Assembly: GCF_963576675.1 (NCBI RefSeq)
Contig: NC_088911.1
Coordinates: forward strand, 129,583,929 to 129,647,928
Origin: Euphorbia lathyris
Lineage: Eukaryota; Streptophyta; Magnoliopsida; Malpighiales; Euphorbiaceae
Direction of reading: 5' to 3'
DNA: 64,000 bases
Shown here piece by piece: positions 36,287-47,945 of this stretch. Numbering within the stretch: position 1 is the stretch's first letter; every line of letters begins with the position of its first letter. The position numbers and the translations under genes were made by a program. The notes beneath the pieces are model-generated. The model searched no databases. It saw only the letters and a program-made list of their open reading frames with translations, and was not told where the DNA came from.

Positions 36287-37641
36287 CAGTAAAACCTCTA
36301 TAAATTAATACCTCGATAAATGAATAAACTCTTTAAAATAATAATTTCTTCCGGTCCCAACTTGGGCCGGTTCAAAAAATGATCAATTTTAATAAATTAA
36401 TAAGATAATAATTTTCTAGAACAACCATGAGTACTACATTGTATTATTACCTCTATAAATTAATAATTTCTCAAATACATATGTGAAATATATATAGATA
36501 TACACACTTAGGATAATCTAACAAAATATGAATCTATAGTATTTTGTTTTTTTATTGAAATTTAAATCTAGTTGAATTTCATCTCTAACTATTCTCAGTG
36601 CATTCAAAAGTTCCGGTGTATTCTTGTCAAATTGCAGCAAAAAATTATGAAGAGTGGATGATGCTATAATTGCTTCCTTTCTTGTAACCGATTTCAAAGG
36701 TACTGAATAATCCTCAGCTTCATCCTCATTTTGCATAACGCTCGACACAATTTCTTTTAAACTTTGAACTTGTGAGCATTCATCGTTTTCACCTGGATAA
36801 TCCAATATTTGATTGACATCCATTGGATTGCGGTAACCAAGCTGACCAATCATTCCCTCAAGTTCTTCTCCACTTCTTGTGTGTCAACTGAACCACTTTC
36901 TCCAAAACGACGAAATGACTTGATACCATGTCGTTGCTTGAACTTCTCGAGCCAGCCTTGGGATAGGTTAAATGCAGAAGGCTCGTGAGAATATAAAAGT
37001 TTCATCGTCTCTTTTGCCTTCTCCAAAATTAACTCTCCTGTTATATTCACACGAGCTTGTCATTGGAGAAACCACTCATAAACAACCTTCTCCATGTCTG
37101 GATACTTGGCTGATTTGTATCGCTTGATATCTGTTCCCTTTCCAAAATCAGCAGAAAGATATTCAGATGATCTCTTAAGAGTGTTAGATATACCTTGACT
37201 AAGTTTCAAATGATATGTTTCATTTAGCCAATCTTGTAAACCCTTTTGAGTGCTTGCAGGATGATCTCTCTTGTATTCGCACAATGCTTTTCTGATTTGA
37301 TCTGTCATGGTGGATTTATTGACACCTTTTAGATGAGAAGCCATTTTTGGTATGATTTGAAACAACACTCCAAATAAATTTATATAGTAATTCATTAATT
37401 ATGATACATTGAATATTTTTGATATAAATACAATAACTTCCAAGTTCAGTTAACTTATATACTGCACATTTAATTTGATCTGTTCATTGATTTTGGACAA
37501 AAACATTATTTAAATCAGTAATTTAAAAAATTTAAAATCACTCTATAAATTAATAATTATTAATTTATCGATTAATTAATATCTCTCTAAATTAATAAAA
37601 TTCTATGGTCCCAACATTATTAATTTATAGAGGTTTTACTG
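36287..37641 (-). mobile_element. Pogo-like Tc1/mariner element with internal deletion
   Basis: Terminal inverted repeats cagtaaaacctctataaatt (left) and aatttatagaggttttactg (right) are exact over about 20 bp and flanked by the TA duplication (36,285-36,286 and 37,642-37,643). Length is 1,355 bp. These are diagnostic features of pogo/Tigger elements. The internal gene keeps the DNA-binding part but has lost the DDE catalytic core. Confidence 0.9.
36518..37344 (-). pseudogene. Pogo transposase remnant, DDE domain deleted
   Basis: Start MASHLKGVNKSTMTDQ is at 37,344. A CENP-B/Tc5-type helix-turn-helix region follows (IRKALCEYKRDHPASTQKGL, then DWLNETY), then a second HTH_Tnp_Tc5-like part (AFNLSQGWLEKFKQRHGIKS). 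A TGA at 37,060-37,062 interrupts the frame. At about 36,850 the reading jumps to a different frame and to the C-terminal tail (GQLGYRNPMDVNQILDYPGE). The whole DDE region expected between them is missing. Intact family members cut and join DNA; this copy could at most bind ends. Confidence 0.85.
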
Positions 37642-37703
37642 TAATAACTATTTATTTACATATAATTATATGGTTTGTATATCAAAAGCCCAAGATAAAG
37701 TTT

Positions 37704-37705
<2 letters not shown>

Positions 37706-37738
<33 letters not shown>
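37706..37738. repeat. (TA)n microsatellite
   Basis: An uninterrupted TA run of about 30 bases, directly left of the next inverted-repeat element. Confidence 0.9.
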
Positions 37739-37742
<4 letters not shown>

Positions 37743-37905
37743 CCTCTATATAGGAATACACTTGGGATCAGACTATTTGTATAACAAGGTTATTACTAAA
37801 TAGAGTTTGGTAATAGAGGTTATTACCAAGTTCGAACCGAGTTTTTTTATAACAAAATAGAGGTTATTTCTATATAGAGTATCCTATATAGATGTTTATT
37901 AAATT
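37738..37905. mobile_element. Small mariner-like MITE
   Basis: The sequence aaaacctctatataggaata at left and atagagtatcctatatagat at right are inverted relatives. Internal phrases aataaaagggtt-like and gaggttattaccaag also pair. The cctctata theme resembles the pogo termini next door, so it may be a non-autonomous relative. Confidence 0.5.
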
Positions 37906-38014
37906 GGTTAATTTATATTATATCTTGTTCTTGGTGTGCCATGAATCTTTTTCCGGAAATCAACCTGGGTTTCGGCCACATGCACTATGATTGTAAAAAA
38001 AAAGATAGGATAAA

Positions 38015-38500
38015 GTTAAATAAGCTCATTACTCCTAATTTGCTACTTTAATTGGGTCAAAACCCACAATTAAGACAATGATAATGTTACAATTACAGAC
38101 ATAAATAATTACCATAAACTGAAATGCTTTGATTTTGATTCTGAATGTGTAACTTGCATTGGGTCAAAACCCACAATTAAGACCTTGATAAGGTTACAAT
38201 TACTGACATAAATAATTACCATAAATTGAAATGCTTTGATTTTGATTTTCATGCCTCCTAATGTGCCACTTGCATTGGGTCAAAACCCACAATTAAGACA
38301 ATGATAACGTTACAATTATAGACATAAATAATTACTATAAACTGAAATGTTTTGATTTTGATTTTGGTAAACAAGCTCATGCCTCCTAATGTGCAACTTG
38401 CATTGGGTCAAAACCAACAATTAAGACATTGATAACGTTACAATTACAGAAATAAATAATTACCATAAATTGAAATTCAAATCTTTGACTGAGTTTGAAT
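38015..38500 (+). repeat. Four-copy tandem repeat related to the CW gene upstream region
   Basis: Units start at about 38,051, 38,158, 38,274 and 38,402 with attgggtcaaaacccacaat. They vary from 107 to 128 bp because of differences in the unit end (catgcctcctaatgtgcaac). Each unit includes acaattacagacataaataa and aaactgaaatgctttgattt, which also occur once at about 890-975 upstream of the intact CW gene. The array therefore amplified a duplicated promoter segment. Confidence 0.8.
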
Positions 38501-38564
38501 TTGTAGAATCTATATATACTCTTTGCCTGGCAATGCCTAGTTTTTTTTAACCATCCATTGATTT

Positions 38565-39596
38565 ACTAATCAACTTTCCTCCATTTGGTTCTCTAATCGC
38601 GAGTTCCCTTGGAGAATCAATTGTTAATTCACCATTTTGTGCTTGGTTTGGAGCATTAGGGTTTAGAGAACATAACGTTTGGGTTTTGGGGTTAGACTTA
38701 AGCTTTTAAGGTTAAGTTTTTCTTTGGGAGGTGTGGATATGGACCCTAATAATCCCGAGCTTGAGGAAAGGGAGATTCCCTAGTATTATGAGGGTGACTG
38801 CTCCAACAAAATTGATATAGACCCTGATATTGCTCTCTCTTACATTGTAAGGGTTTCATTGAAAATGATGATGTTCAATTTATAACATGAATCAGGAAGT
38901 AAATATTATTATGACTATCATTTTCATGGATTAAAATCATTCAATTGTAGAGGACTAGATTTTGTTGCAATTGATTTAATTGACCTTTTATTATAATGAT
39001 TTATCAATTTGAATAATGATTTGTCAATTTGAATAAGGTCTGCACTTGTCATATACTTATCATGTATTACTTCTTTTTATGCAAGTCAATGATAATTTCT
39101 TTATTTTGCTAAAGGATAAGATTCAAAATGTGTTGGGCCATTTTCGAAAGGATTTTGAAGGTGATGTTTCTAAAGAGGAATTGTGTAAGTGCTCCAAATG
39201 AAAGTTTTTAAAGATCCATAGAAGTAATGGTGAGATATTTTTATATATGGTAATGATTGGTGGACATTTTTTCTTTCAGAAGCTAAATATGGTGATTATG
39301 GCTCATTTTTGCATAGCTATGCACCATCTCCTCCAAGAAGCTCTGTTTGGTCTCATCGAAAGACTCAACAGAAAAATTGTAGCACACAAAATACTACAGA
39401 AGAATGTGCTACCAACATTCTTAAGGTAAGTCTTTTTACTTATTTGACATTTTGTTCACAATATCTTATGAGAAATCAAGGTTAATTGATGGACTAAATA
39501 TTATATGGCTATATTTGTATTGGAAACAGATAATGACTTCCTTTCCGATTCTTGGGGGTCCCATAATATCACCTCTTCATGAAAGTTTCCTTTGCT
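38565..39596 (+). pseudogene. Broken duplicate of the CW zinc-finger gene, 5' part only
   Basis: The leader (38,565-38,660) and the exon 1 region (from 38,739) match the intact gene. Exon 1 carries a TAG where the intact gene has CAG of the FQY codons. Exon 2 (about 39,113-39,184) and its GTAAGT donor are present. Exon 3 starts near 39,280 but is fused, after a deletion, to the last bases of exon 4 (accaacattcttaag, with its donor at about 39,427). Exon 5 starts near 39,531 (ataatgacttcctttccgat). It ends after about 65 bp at 39,594-39,597, where copia sequence begins. Introns are retained, so this is a DNA-level duplication and not a retrocopy. The CW domain itself is absent. Confidence 0.9.
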
Positions 39597-42500
39597 GTAC
39601 AAATTTGCAGATGTATATGCGTCCGGTGGCATATTCAAGACATATATCCTCGGAATGATTTTCTGATGGACCAAGATAGACACATAGCTTGGAGCGAAAG
39701 TCAAATTTGTGCTGATTGTATGGACGAAGAAGAGGATAAATACCACTGCCAAAAATACGTAAGGCCTTATAGGTAGGTTGTTTCTTATAGAACAAGAAAT
39801 AGGGTGACTTGTTGTTTAGGATTTTGGTGGGTAAGTAGTTAATTAGCCTAATGCTATGTATCATGGCATAGTTCCAAAATTTTGGAGGTAAAGATGCATT
39901 GGCTAGCAAAGTAAGGCAAGTATCAACAACATGTCTAATTTTCCTCTCGGCTATACCGTTTTGTGCATGAGTGTGAGGGCATGCAATCTTGTGTATAATG
40001 CCATGCCGTTTGAAAAAAGGTTGTAGTTTTTGAAATTCCCCCCCAAGATCAGAGTAAATGTTCTTAACCCTTGCACTATACTGATTAGAGATCATGGCAT
40101 AAAAATCACAGAAGGTGGAAAAAACATCACTCTTATTCTTTAGACAAAAAACCCATCCAAATCTGGTGAATTCATCAATGATTATTAAAAAATAACGGTG
40201 GCCAAGACAAGAAGCAACTGGAGCTGGCCCCCAAACATCCAGATGTAAGTTTTCAAAAGTAAATGTGCTAGAACGACTAATAGATGGAAAAGAGTTCCTA
40301 GCAAGCTTGCCTAATGGACAAAAACGGCATTTGTTAACTGGTTTTGAAGAGGATAGATTGTTTCCTTTGAGAACTGAGCTGACTTTCTGATTCTGACAAT
40401 GTCCAAGCCATGCATGCCACCTTTCAAAAGACACCTTCTCTCCAACTAGCGCCTCCTTCAGGGTGGGTGTAAGCACATAGAGTCCATCTTTACTCGGGCT
40501 CCGTAACAGGATTTCCCCAGTTGTTTGGTCCTTCACAAGAAAATGGTTAGGCCAAAATTCAAAGAAACATAAGTTGTCACGGGTAAATTTTTGAACAGAT
40601 AGTAAAGACTTGGTAAGCTTGGGAACAAGTAGGGCATCATTAATTTTCAGATTATTGATATTTGAATTTCCAAAGTGAGCAATTTGCAAACCTTGACCAT
40701 TGCCAAACTGAACTGTATCATATCCTGGATATGGCTGCATTTGTTGAAGTTGAGCCGGATTTGCCGTCATGTGATTAGTTGCTCCTGTGTCTGGGTACCA
40801 TGGCTGATTAGGACCCATGAATGGATTCGGTGGTTGTTGCCATGCCATGTGCGCTTGTGGTCCAGGATTGTATTGTGTTCTTGAATTGTTCTTTGGTCTT
40901 TTGCATTTGTCAGCCCAGTGGCTTGGGTCACCATAATTGTAGCACTTGCCACTTCTTCTTTTCTTTGAATTCTGATTCTTTGCTTGATTTGCTTCCATGG
41001 TGGATACATTAGCTTCAGGCTGAAGCAGAGTTGTCTTTCTGGTCGATTGAATCATGCCCTCAACTATCTTCAAGCTATGAAAATCTCTTGATAGTTGATG
41101 TTTGTACCGCGCTGAGTTACAAGATTCTGAACAGTGGAGCGATACTCTTCTTCTAAACCTTTGTAAAGGACTGACGGTAGTAGATGCCGAGGATAAGGAT
41201 TTCCTGAGGCAGCCGGATCATCAAGGATGGATTTCACTTTTTGCATATATGCCGTAACAGACATTCCTCCTTGCTCAAGTTCATGCAGTTCGACTCCCAT
41301 CTGAAACTGCTTGCTGCTTGTAATTAGCCCGTAGGCATCCTCTAAGGCTAGCCAAATATCATGTGAATATTTGAGATATGCAATCTCAGAAAACACTTCT
41401 TCGATGATTGAATTTAGGAGCAAAGTCCTAACCACATTTTCTACATCATCCCATTGAATAAATGATGGATTTATGATTAAATCCGTAACTGATGTCACAA
41501 AACCTATTCTAGGAATAAATTTGGGTGGTGGTGGTGTTGAACTAAGGATGTGAGGAAGAAGATGATAGGTTTGAAGGGTAGATTCCATGGACATTCTCCA
41601 TGCTTTGTAGTTATTCGGGTTTAATTTGATGTTGATATTGATGTTTGTGGGTGGTTGTCTAGGTTGTTCAACATGAGTGGGTATGGGTTCTGGATGAACA
41701 GGATTGTTTGTATTATGAGGTATGGATGATGAAATAAAATTATGGCTAACATTGGTTGACGGTGCATCAACCGTGTTGTGAAAAGAATTTGAAAAGAAAG
41801 ATGGTGATGGATCATGAGATAATTGAGTATTGTAACAAAACGGTGAGGTATGTGATTCAGAAATAACCTGATTTTTGTTACTTGCTTCAGCCGCCTGATA
41901 TGCCGCTAGGGCAGCCAGAACTGATGGAGAAAATAGAGTCGGAGGTGTTGCAGATTGTTGTACCTGAACAGATGGCTGCTGAATCGGAACTTGAGGATTC
42001 CATGTTTGTGGAATGGCCGCCTGATATGCCGCGAGTGCGGCTAGAATTGCAGTGTCGTTGGATAACGTCGGTGTCGCGGTTTGCATTGGAGCCGCGGAAG
42101 GATGACGGCTAGCGGGTTGCTTCGGCGCTGCCGTTGTCGGTGGGCGTGCGTTGGCCGCTTGGAATGCGAGAAGCGCAGCTTCGACTTCCTGGGCCAGCGA
42201 GTTCGCCGCGACGGTTGCCTCCTGATTTTGCGCAACCTTCGCAGGTTCCCCCCCCCCCCAGCCACGATCGTCGGATGTGTCGTAATAGGCGCACGGGCGC
42301 TGGCCTCCTGAAGGGCGTGGAGTGCCGTCTGAACCTCTGGAGACAGCAGGTTCACCGCGACGGTTGCGATTGGGTTTTGCGCAACCTGTGCCGACGGACC
42401 CGCAGCCGCAGACGTCGAAGGTCCCGCGGTTGTCGCACGGGCGCTGGCCGCCAGATACGCGTGGAGCGCATCATGGACGTCTGCCGGAAAGAAGTCGCCG

Positions 42501-42808
42501 ACCGTCTCCTGTGGTGGCGGGACTGTTGCGGTAGGAGCAGCGGTGGTGGTGGCGAGGAATTCTGATTCTCCAGTGACAAACGGTGAGGTGAATCTCCACC
42601 CCAACGATGCAAACGACCCTCCGAGGGTGTCGTTCGCTTTCGAAGCAGCCGCGGGATCAGACGCCGTGGTTGGTGCGATGGAGACAGCCGCGACACCGGC
42701 GGCGGCAGTGGCTTTTGCGGCAACGGAAGCTTTGTATTGGGAATAGGTTGGGGATTGAGGATGATCATAGGATTCGGAAGATGCGGAAGTTGATACTACT
42801 GATACCAT
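39595..42808 (-). pseudogene. Copia gag-protease-integrase polyprotein, frameshifted
   Basis: The frame opens at an ATG on the LTR/primer-binding-site junction (MVSVVST). It shifts at an 11-C run at 42,248-42,258, shifts again near 41,073-41,090 where one base is lost relative to the sister copy, then runs open to the truncated end. Five ALxAYQAA-like modules are visible in the N-terminus. Gag, knuckle (CYNYGDPSHWADKC, where the second Cys has become Tyr), protease DTGATNH, integrase WHAWLGH and YSDLGGEF are recognisable. Unlike its sister, it has no stop after GGEF. Confidence 0.88.
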
Positions 42809-43091
42809 GTTGGATGAATGATTTGATAATGATAGAAATATGGAGATAGACAGATAAGTAATAGGCACAATAATGAATTGAATCAGCTTAATGATTCTGG
42901 CTCAGAGGCCTTGTATTTATAGTGAGCCAATAATAGTTTGTATAGGAATACAATACATAAGTATAGTCGTATTAAAACTCTACCTAACTAGGAACATAGA
43001 CAGAGTAAAACTCTAATTAGATAGGAATCTATTTACACTCTAATTAGATAGGAATCTATTTACAGAGATAATTAGGATATTATCTCTAACA
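42808..43091 (-). repeat. Copia 5' LTR with internal 27-bp duplication
   Basis: Boundaries are TGTTGGATG and CTCTAACA. It aligns with the 258-bp LTRs but contains an extra tandem copy of ctctaattagataggaatct plus seven bases (43,011-43,037 and 43,038-43,064). A minus-strand TATA-like box is at 42,914-42,922. Confidence 0.88.
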
Positions 43092-43488
43092 CACGCAACA
43101 AACGAAATTGAAGTGGAGCAAACAAACTTAAACTAACCCATAAACAATTAAAGAAACAACAAAGATAATAATAAATTACCACTGAAGTCAGAAAACGATT
43201 TAACAGCATCATTGCTTCAACATGTAACAGTTTCCAAAAATATAATGCAAATACAGTTTGTCAAAAAAGAAAAATATAGAACAAAGATGATATCCCATTA
43301 AACTTTATTCGCATTTATATACATGGATAAAAATATATATTCTAATTAACATGTATTGGAAGAAACAATCTGAAACTAATTATCATAAGTTTGTCTTTTA
43401 TAATAATAAGAAAAAATGTTAGATTAATGTGAGCCAAATATTTTTGTTCAAAAAAATTTGCATGTGTAATACTTTTTTTTTCAGCATT
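43092..43488. other. AT-rich flank left of the hAT block
   Basis: No gene is recognised. It may continue in the DNA right of 57,723 if the hAT interpretation is correct. Confidence 0.3.
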
Positions 43489-44211
43489 GAAGCAAAAAGG
43501 CTGGGCGTTTGGACTGAAGATACTGAACTTGACCGAATATCCGAGTCAAAATATCCGAAACTGAACTAAATTGTTGACTTTTTTAAGAACCGGACTGAAT
43601 CAGACCGTTGACTTTTTGTTAAAGAACTGGACCGAAATTATCCGAAACTGGACTGATAACCGAAGTGGATTGAATTGGACCGAACTGGATTGGAAAAACT
43701 GATAATTTATTGACATAAAATTTATCATTTCAAATTTTATCATTAATTTTATATTTTATAAATGATTAAATGGATAGCATAATAAAAGGTTCTACGATTT
43801 GAGGATTATTCAGTTAATAGACTTCAAATTCGGTTGGCCTAATGATTAAACCCAACCCAATTAAAATTCAACCCTAATAAAATCCAAGAAAAAATTACAC
43901 ACAACTGCAAGTTATGAAAACTATTTACAATAAAATAACCCAACTTTTCTAATGTTATCATATTACTTAAAAGTCTTTTGATAATGTCAATTGTGAACCC
44001 CGATTATAATTTAATATAATTTTCTTTAATACTTATCAATTATCCATGGGTTTTTCTTTAAAAGTCTCTTTCTCTCCAAAAGCCTCTTTAAAAGTCTCTT
44101 TCTCTCTCCAAAAGCCAACCCTTTCCTCTTCAGCTTTAAGTCTATTATAGGAATAAGGGTGGAAGTTACCTGTGAGCTATCGGTATAAGATCGTGCTGAA
44201 CGTGGACTTCA

Positions 44212-44476
44212 TTAAGAAACGATCCTAAACCACTTTTTCGTTAAGGAACGATCCTAAACCGCCTTTTCATTAAGGAACGATCCTAAACCGCTTTTTTGTT
44301 AAGGAACGATCCTAAACCACTTTTTCGTTAAGGAACGATCCTAAACCGCCTTTTCATTAAGGAACGATCCTAAACCGCTTTTTTGTTAAGGAACAATCCT
44401 AAACCACTTTTTTTGTTAAGGAACGATCCTAAACCACTTTTTTTTTGTTAAGGAACGATCCTAAACCACTTTTTCG
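44212..44476 (+). repeat. Nine-copy 29-bp minisatellite
   Basis: Units read ttaaggaacgatcctaaacc followed by a variable 9-12-base end (acttttttcg, gccttttca or gcttttttg). The three end types recur in the same order twice, a small higher-order pattern. It directly follows the left LTR remnant. Confidence 0.9.
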
Positions 44477-44598
44477 TTTCTCATCTTCCATGCTTTTGCG
44501 ATTTTGAACGAAGCCCGAACCTTTAACATGTTTGTGCCTCTAATTGCTTTTGAGCTTTTTCCTTTGCAGCTGGCTTATTTCATCTAAGGATTTTCATC

Positions 44599-47030
44599 AT
44601 GGTTCGTACTAAGCAAACATCAAGATATATTTTTGAAGCCTTGGGGCCACACTCCCTGGATGTAATGGCCTTGTGCGTTCCTACTTGTCTATCTCAAGAT
44701 GATGTTCATACTTTCAAGACAACATTCTCGTTCCCGTCTGATTGGGAGGTCCGCCCTTCCTTCAGACTTGAAGACCTCTTTTGCTTTTGTGCCCTCAGAA
44801 TCATTCGCCATTCATGAGGCTTTGTTGGAAATGGGAGTCCGCTTTCCTTTACCTTCATTCTTCATGGAATTTTTGAAAAGCAACAAATTGTCTCCGCCTC
44901 AGCTTCACCCTCAAGGATGGAGATTGCTTCTGGCATTTTACGCACTTTGTAACGAGAAGGGAATAGCTCCAGCCGTCCACCTTTTTCATCTTTTCTATCT
45001 TCTCAGATCTCTCAAGGATAGATCTGGGTGATTTTCTTTTCAGAAGACCGGTATATACGAGGAGGGATTATTCATTGATGACCTTCCTCCTCTTGAAAAG
45101 TATGAAGATAGATGGATTGTTGTTTCTCCTCCTAGAAGGGTATGGAATGTTCCTCCTCCCTGGGGCTGGAGTTGGATTAGGCGAGGCGTCTCACGTCCTT
45201 CACATTCCAAACTTTTAGATAGATATTCGTCAGAGATCTTAATTCTTCAGTATGCGAAAAATCCTCTCAGTCACTTTTTGAAGGCTTTCCGTCGTATCAC
45301 GGTTGGTTGGGATATTGTTCCATCCTCGACATCTGCGAAAGAAAACAAGAGTTTTTACTCCTCATCAGAAAAGACAACTATGCTCCCTAATCTCACGGAT
45401 ATGACATCTGCCTCTGATTTCATTGATATCCCATCCTTGGTTGAGCAACAACCTGATGCCCCTTTGACATCTGAATTGTCAAAAGATTCTTCACAGTTCA
45501 TTCCTGAGCTTGGTGAATCATTTAAACATCTTATGTCTTAAGATAAGGCTCCTTTGTTGACTCTAAACGTTTTTTCGATCTTATACAGGTATGACTTCTG
45601 CGACTGGGAAATTTGCACTTATTGCCTTGAAGACAGGCAACCAAAAGCGTAGTAGAGGAGATGCTCAAGATTCAATAACTTCAAAAGATGAAATTTCAAA
45701 AAAGGCAAAAGCTCTGAAGTGCCTGCCGATATAGATCTTAGTAAGGAGGTTGAAGCTGAATCATCGAAGGTGGGGGACCCCCTACCTGCTTCTGAGAGTG
45801 GAGTTGAGAAAGATATTCCTAGCTTTCGCGCAGTTCCCGCCCATGCTGACAGGGGAGGTCCGAATTTCTCACATCCCAAGACTCCTCGCATCTCGAGGAA
45901 GACACTTCGATCAGAATCTCTAAATGATCTTCGTCCTTCTTTTCCCTTGTTGGACAAGCCTAAATCGTTCTGGAAGCTATATCGAGATGAGCCTACCTTG
46001 ACTCGCTCTTTAAATGGAGATGATTTTAGAGTGTATCCCGAGTTGCTTGATACCGACTCTGTTTTTCATCCTGGGGTAGCTTCGAGGTTAATGTATTCCT
46101 CCATCCTTCCTCGAGATGAAGAAACTTACTTTAAAGATATCCAGAAAAACATGGATTTAGCCGAGCGCCGAATCGTTGAGGTAATGGGTGTATATCTTTC
46201 TTAGTCATAAATTTGAAAAGAAAAACATTTTTCTTCATATCTTTCCTTATTATTGCAGGGAGCTTAGCGTGCTACTCTTGCTTTTGGGTTCGCAAGATCA
46301 TGGAAGAAAAAACTCGATGACTGTCTCGTTCGTAATGAGAAAATGGATCAGACCATTAGGGATCTTCAGGAGCGGAACCATAAGCTAGAGAATCATCTTA
46401 CTCATCAGGAAAAAATGGAACAAACCATTAGAGATCTTCGAGACATAAGAAAAAGCTGCAGTCTGAGTGTGATCGCTTTAAGGAGGATGCTTCCAAATAT
46501 TCAGCAACCGTTGATGATAATAAGAAGTTGGTTGAAAAAACTTGCAAGCTTCTTAATGAAGCCACTTTGCTTCAAAACGAGTTGACTGCTAAGCATGAGA
46601 CGGTCCATAGGCTAGCCGAAGAACTGAAATCGATCCCCACTTCTAGCATTCAATCGTATAGGGAGTCTTTCGATTGTTATCAACGGAAATGTGCTGTAGG
46701 GGTCTCATTTAGCAAGACAGGCTTTTATCTGGCTCGCCAGATTCTTGAGGAGGAACTTGGGCGTGCATATCCCGAGTTAGTGTTTTCAAAGACTGCGTCA
46801 ATTTCTGACTCTCGCCCCTGGCAAAGTTTTGACCCTGATGAAGAGGATGTCGCCGCTTCTTTTAATAAAGGCTTCTATGATGATCTAGAGAACCTCAGTG
46901 GACCTTGGATTTTTCATGGGAAGAACGGGATTGCAGGAGATGAGAAAATAGATGTTTTGCAGCACTTGGATGAGGAGGATCTTGATGATGATGATGATGC
47001 TTCTGCTACTCCCTTTCTTAGAGATAGGTT
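44599..47030 (+). pseudogene. Transposase_28 (putative gypsy-type) protein, several frame breaks
   Basis: The reading opens MVRTKQTSRYIFEAL at 44,599. After a frameshift near 44,760-44,790 it continues FAIHEALLEMGVRFPLPSFF, LHPQGWRLLLAFYALCNEKG, a TGA replacing an expected Trp at about 45,030, then EEGLFIDDLPPLE and PPPWGW. This matches the domain Pfam calls Transposase_28, common in large non-autonomous plant retroelements. After an intron-like gap, MTSATGKFALIALKTGNQKR starts a second part, with a one-base shift at an A run near 45,700. An intron at about 46,180-46,257 has GT-AG ends. After it come a TAG and a heptad-like coiled coil (MDQTIRDLQERNHKLENHL). An acidic tail ends near 47,000 (DLDDDDDA). 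Role unknown; probably structural for the element. Confidence 0.65.
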
Positions 47031-47083
47031 TTTCCTTTTTATATGTATCTCTTCTTCCTTAGAGATAGGTTTACCTTTTTATA
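47018..47083 (+). repeat. Short tandem duplication at the gene 3' end
   Basis: The phrase cttagagataggtttttcct and tttatatgt are repeated once within about 35 bp, with small differences. Confidence 0.6.
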
Positions 47084-47214
47084 TGTGTTCAAGCTTTCCT
47101 GCTCCCCAATCACTTGAAATTCGATTCCGAATTAAATGTGATTTTGATGAACTTTATTGATATTGCTTTAATAGAAATAACAGTGTATCTTATGGTAAAA
47201 GCGCTTTTTGCTTT

Positions 47215-47945
47215 TTCCTACACCAAGTATCTTAACAGTTTTGATCTGCGTGCATCCATGGTCTGTTACACACATATGCCTTATCGATTTTTTGATAACT
47301 GCATGCATCCAAGGTGAAAGCGTTTTTCTTGTTTCTACACCTTATGTCTTAACAACCTTGATCCGCGTGCATCGATGGTGTGTTACAACCATATGTCATA
47401 ACGGTTTTTTGATTACTGCGTGCATCCAAGGTGAAAGCGTTTCGCTTTTTTCTACACCTTATGTCTTAACAGCCTTGATCCGCGTGCATCCATGGTGTGT
47501 TACAGCCATATGTCATAACGGTTTTGATCCGCGTGCATCTATGGTGTGTTACAACCATATGTCATAGCGGTTTTTTTGATAACTGCGTGCATCCAAGGTG
47601 AAAGCATTTCGCTTTTTTCTACACCTTATGTCTTAACAGCCTTGATCCGTGTGCATCCATGGTGTGTTACAACCATATGTTATAACGATTTTGATCCGCG
47701 TGCATCTATGGTGTGTTACAACCATATGTCATAGCGGTTTTTTTTGATAACTGCGTGCATCCAAGATGAAATCGTTTCGCTTTTTTCTACACCTTATGTC
47801 TTAACAGCCTTGATCCGTGTGCATCCATGGTGTGTTACAACCATATGTCATAACGGTTTTGATCCGCGTGCATCCATGGTGTGTTACAACCATATGTCAT
47901 AGTGGTTTTTTTGATAACTGCGTGCATCCATGGTGTGTTCCCACA
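47215..47945 (+). repeat. Tandem array, mixed units of about 50-170 bp
   Basis: Blocks made of ccgcgtgcatccatggtgtg, acaaccatatgtcataacgg, gataactgcgtgcatccaag and gtgaaagcgtttcgctttt recur in order about five times, with shorter sub-blocks duplicated inside. The open frames across it merely translate the repeat. It ends just before the 3' LTR. Confidence 0.8.

Larger units (their letters stand above)
39595..43091 (-). mobile_element. Copia element of the same family, 3' half deleted
   Basis: It is a close relative of the 30.3-36.0 kb copy. It retains the 5' LTR, primer-binding site, gag, protease and integrase. It ends in the sequence between integrase and reverse transcriptase, where it meets the CW-gene duplicate. 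Reverse transcriptase, RNase H, polypurine tract and 3' LTR are missing. The junction shares the three bases tgc between both sources, which suggests microhomology-mediated joining. Confidence 0.9.

Noticed and set aside
38015..38500. Regular repeat array as a CRISPR
   Set aside because: Units are contiguous diverged copies without unique spacers, in a plant nuclear context; it is a tandem duplication.
42081..42768. Several GC-rich ORFs on both strands
   Set aside because: Shadows of the copia gag N-terminus; high GC removes stops in other frames.
44212..44476. 29-bp repeats as a CRISPR-like array
   Set aside because: Head-to-tail minisatellite with no spacers.
47208..47734. Overlapping ORFs with repeated HPWCVT motifs
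   Set aside because: Translation of a tandem DNA array; no start context and frames break between units.
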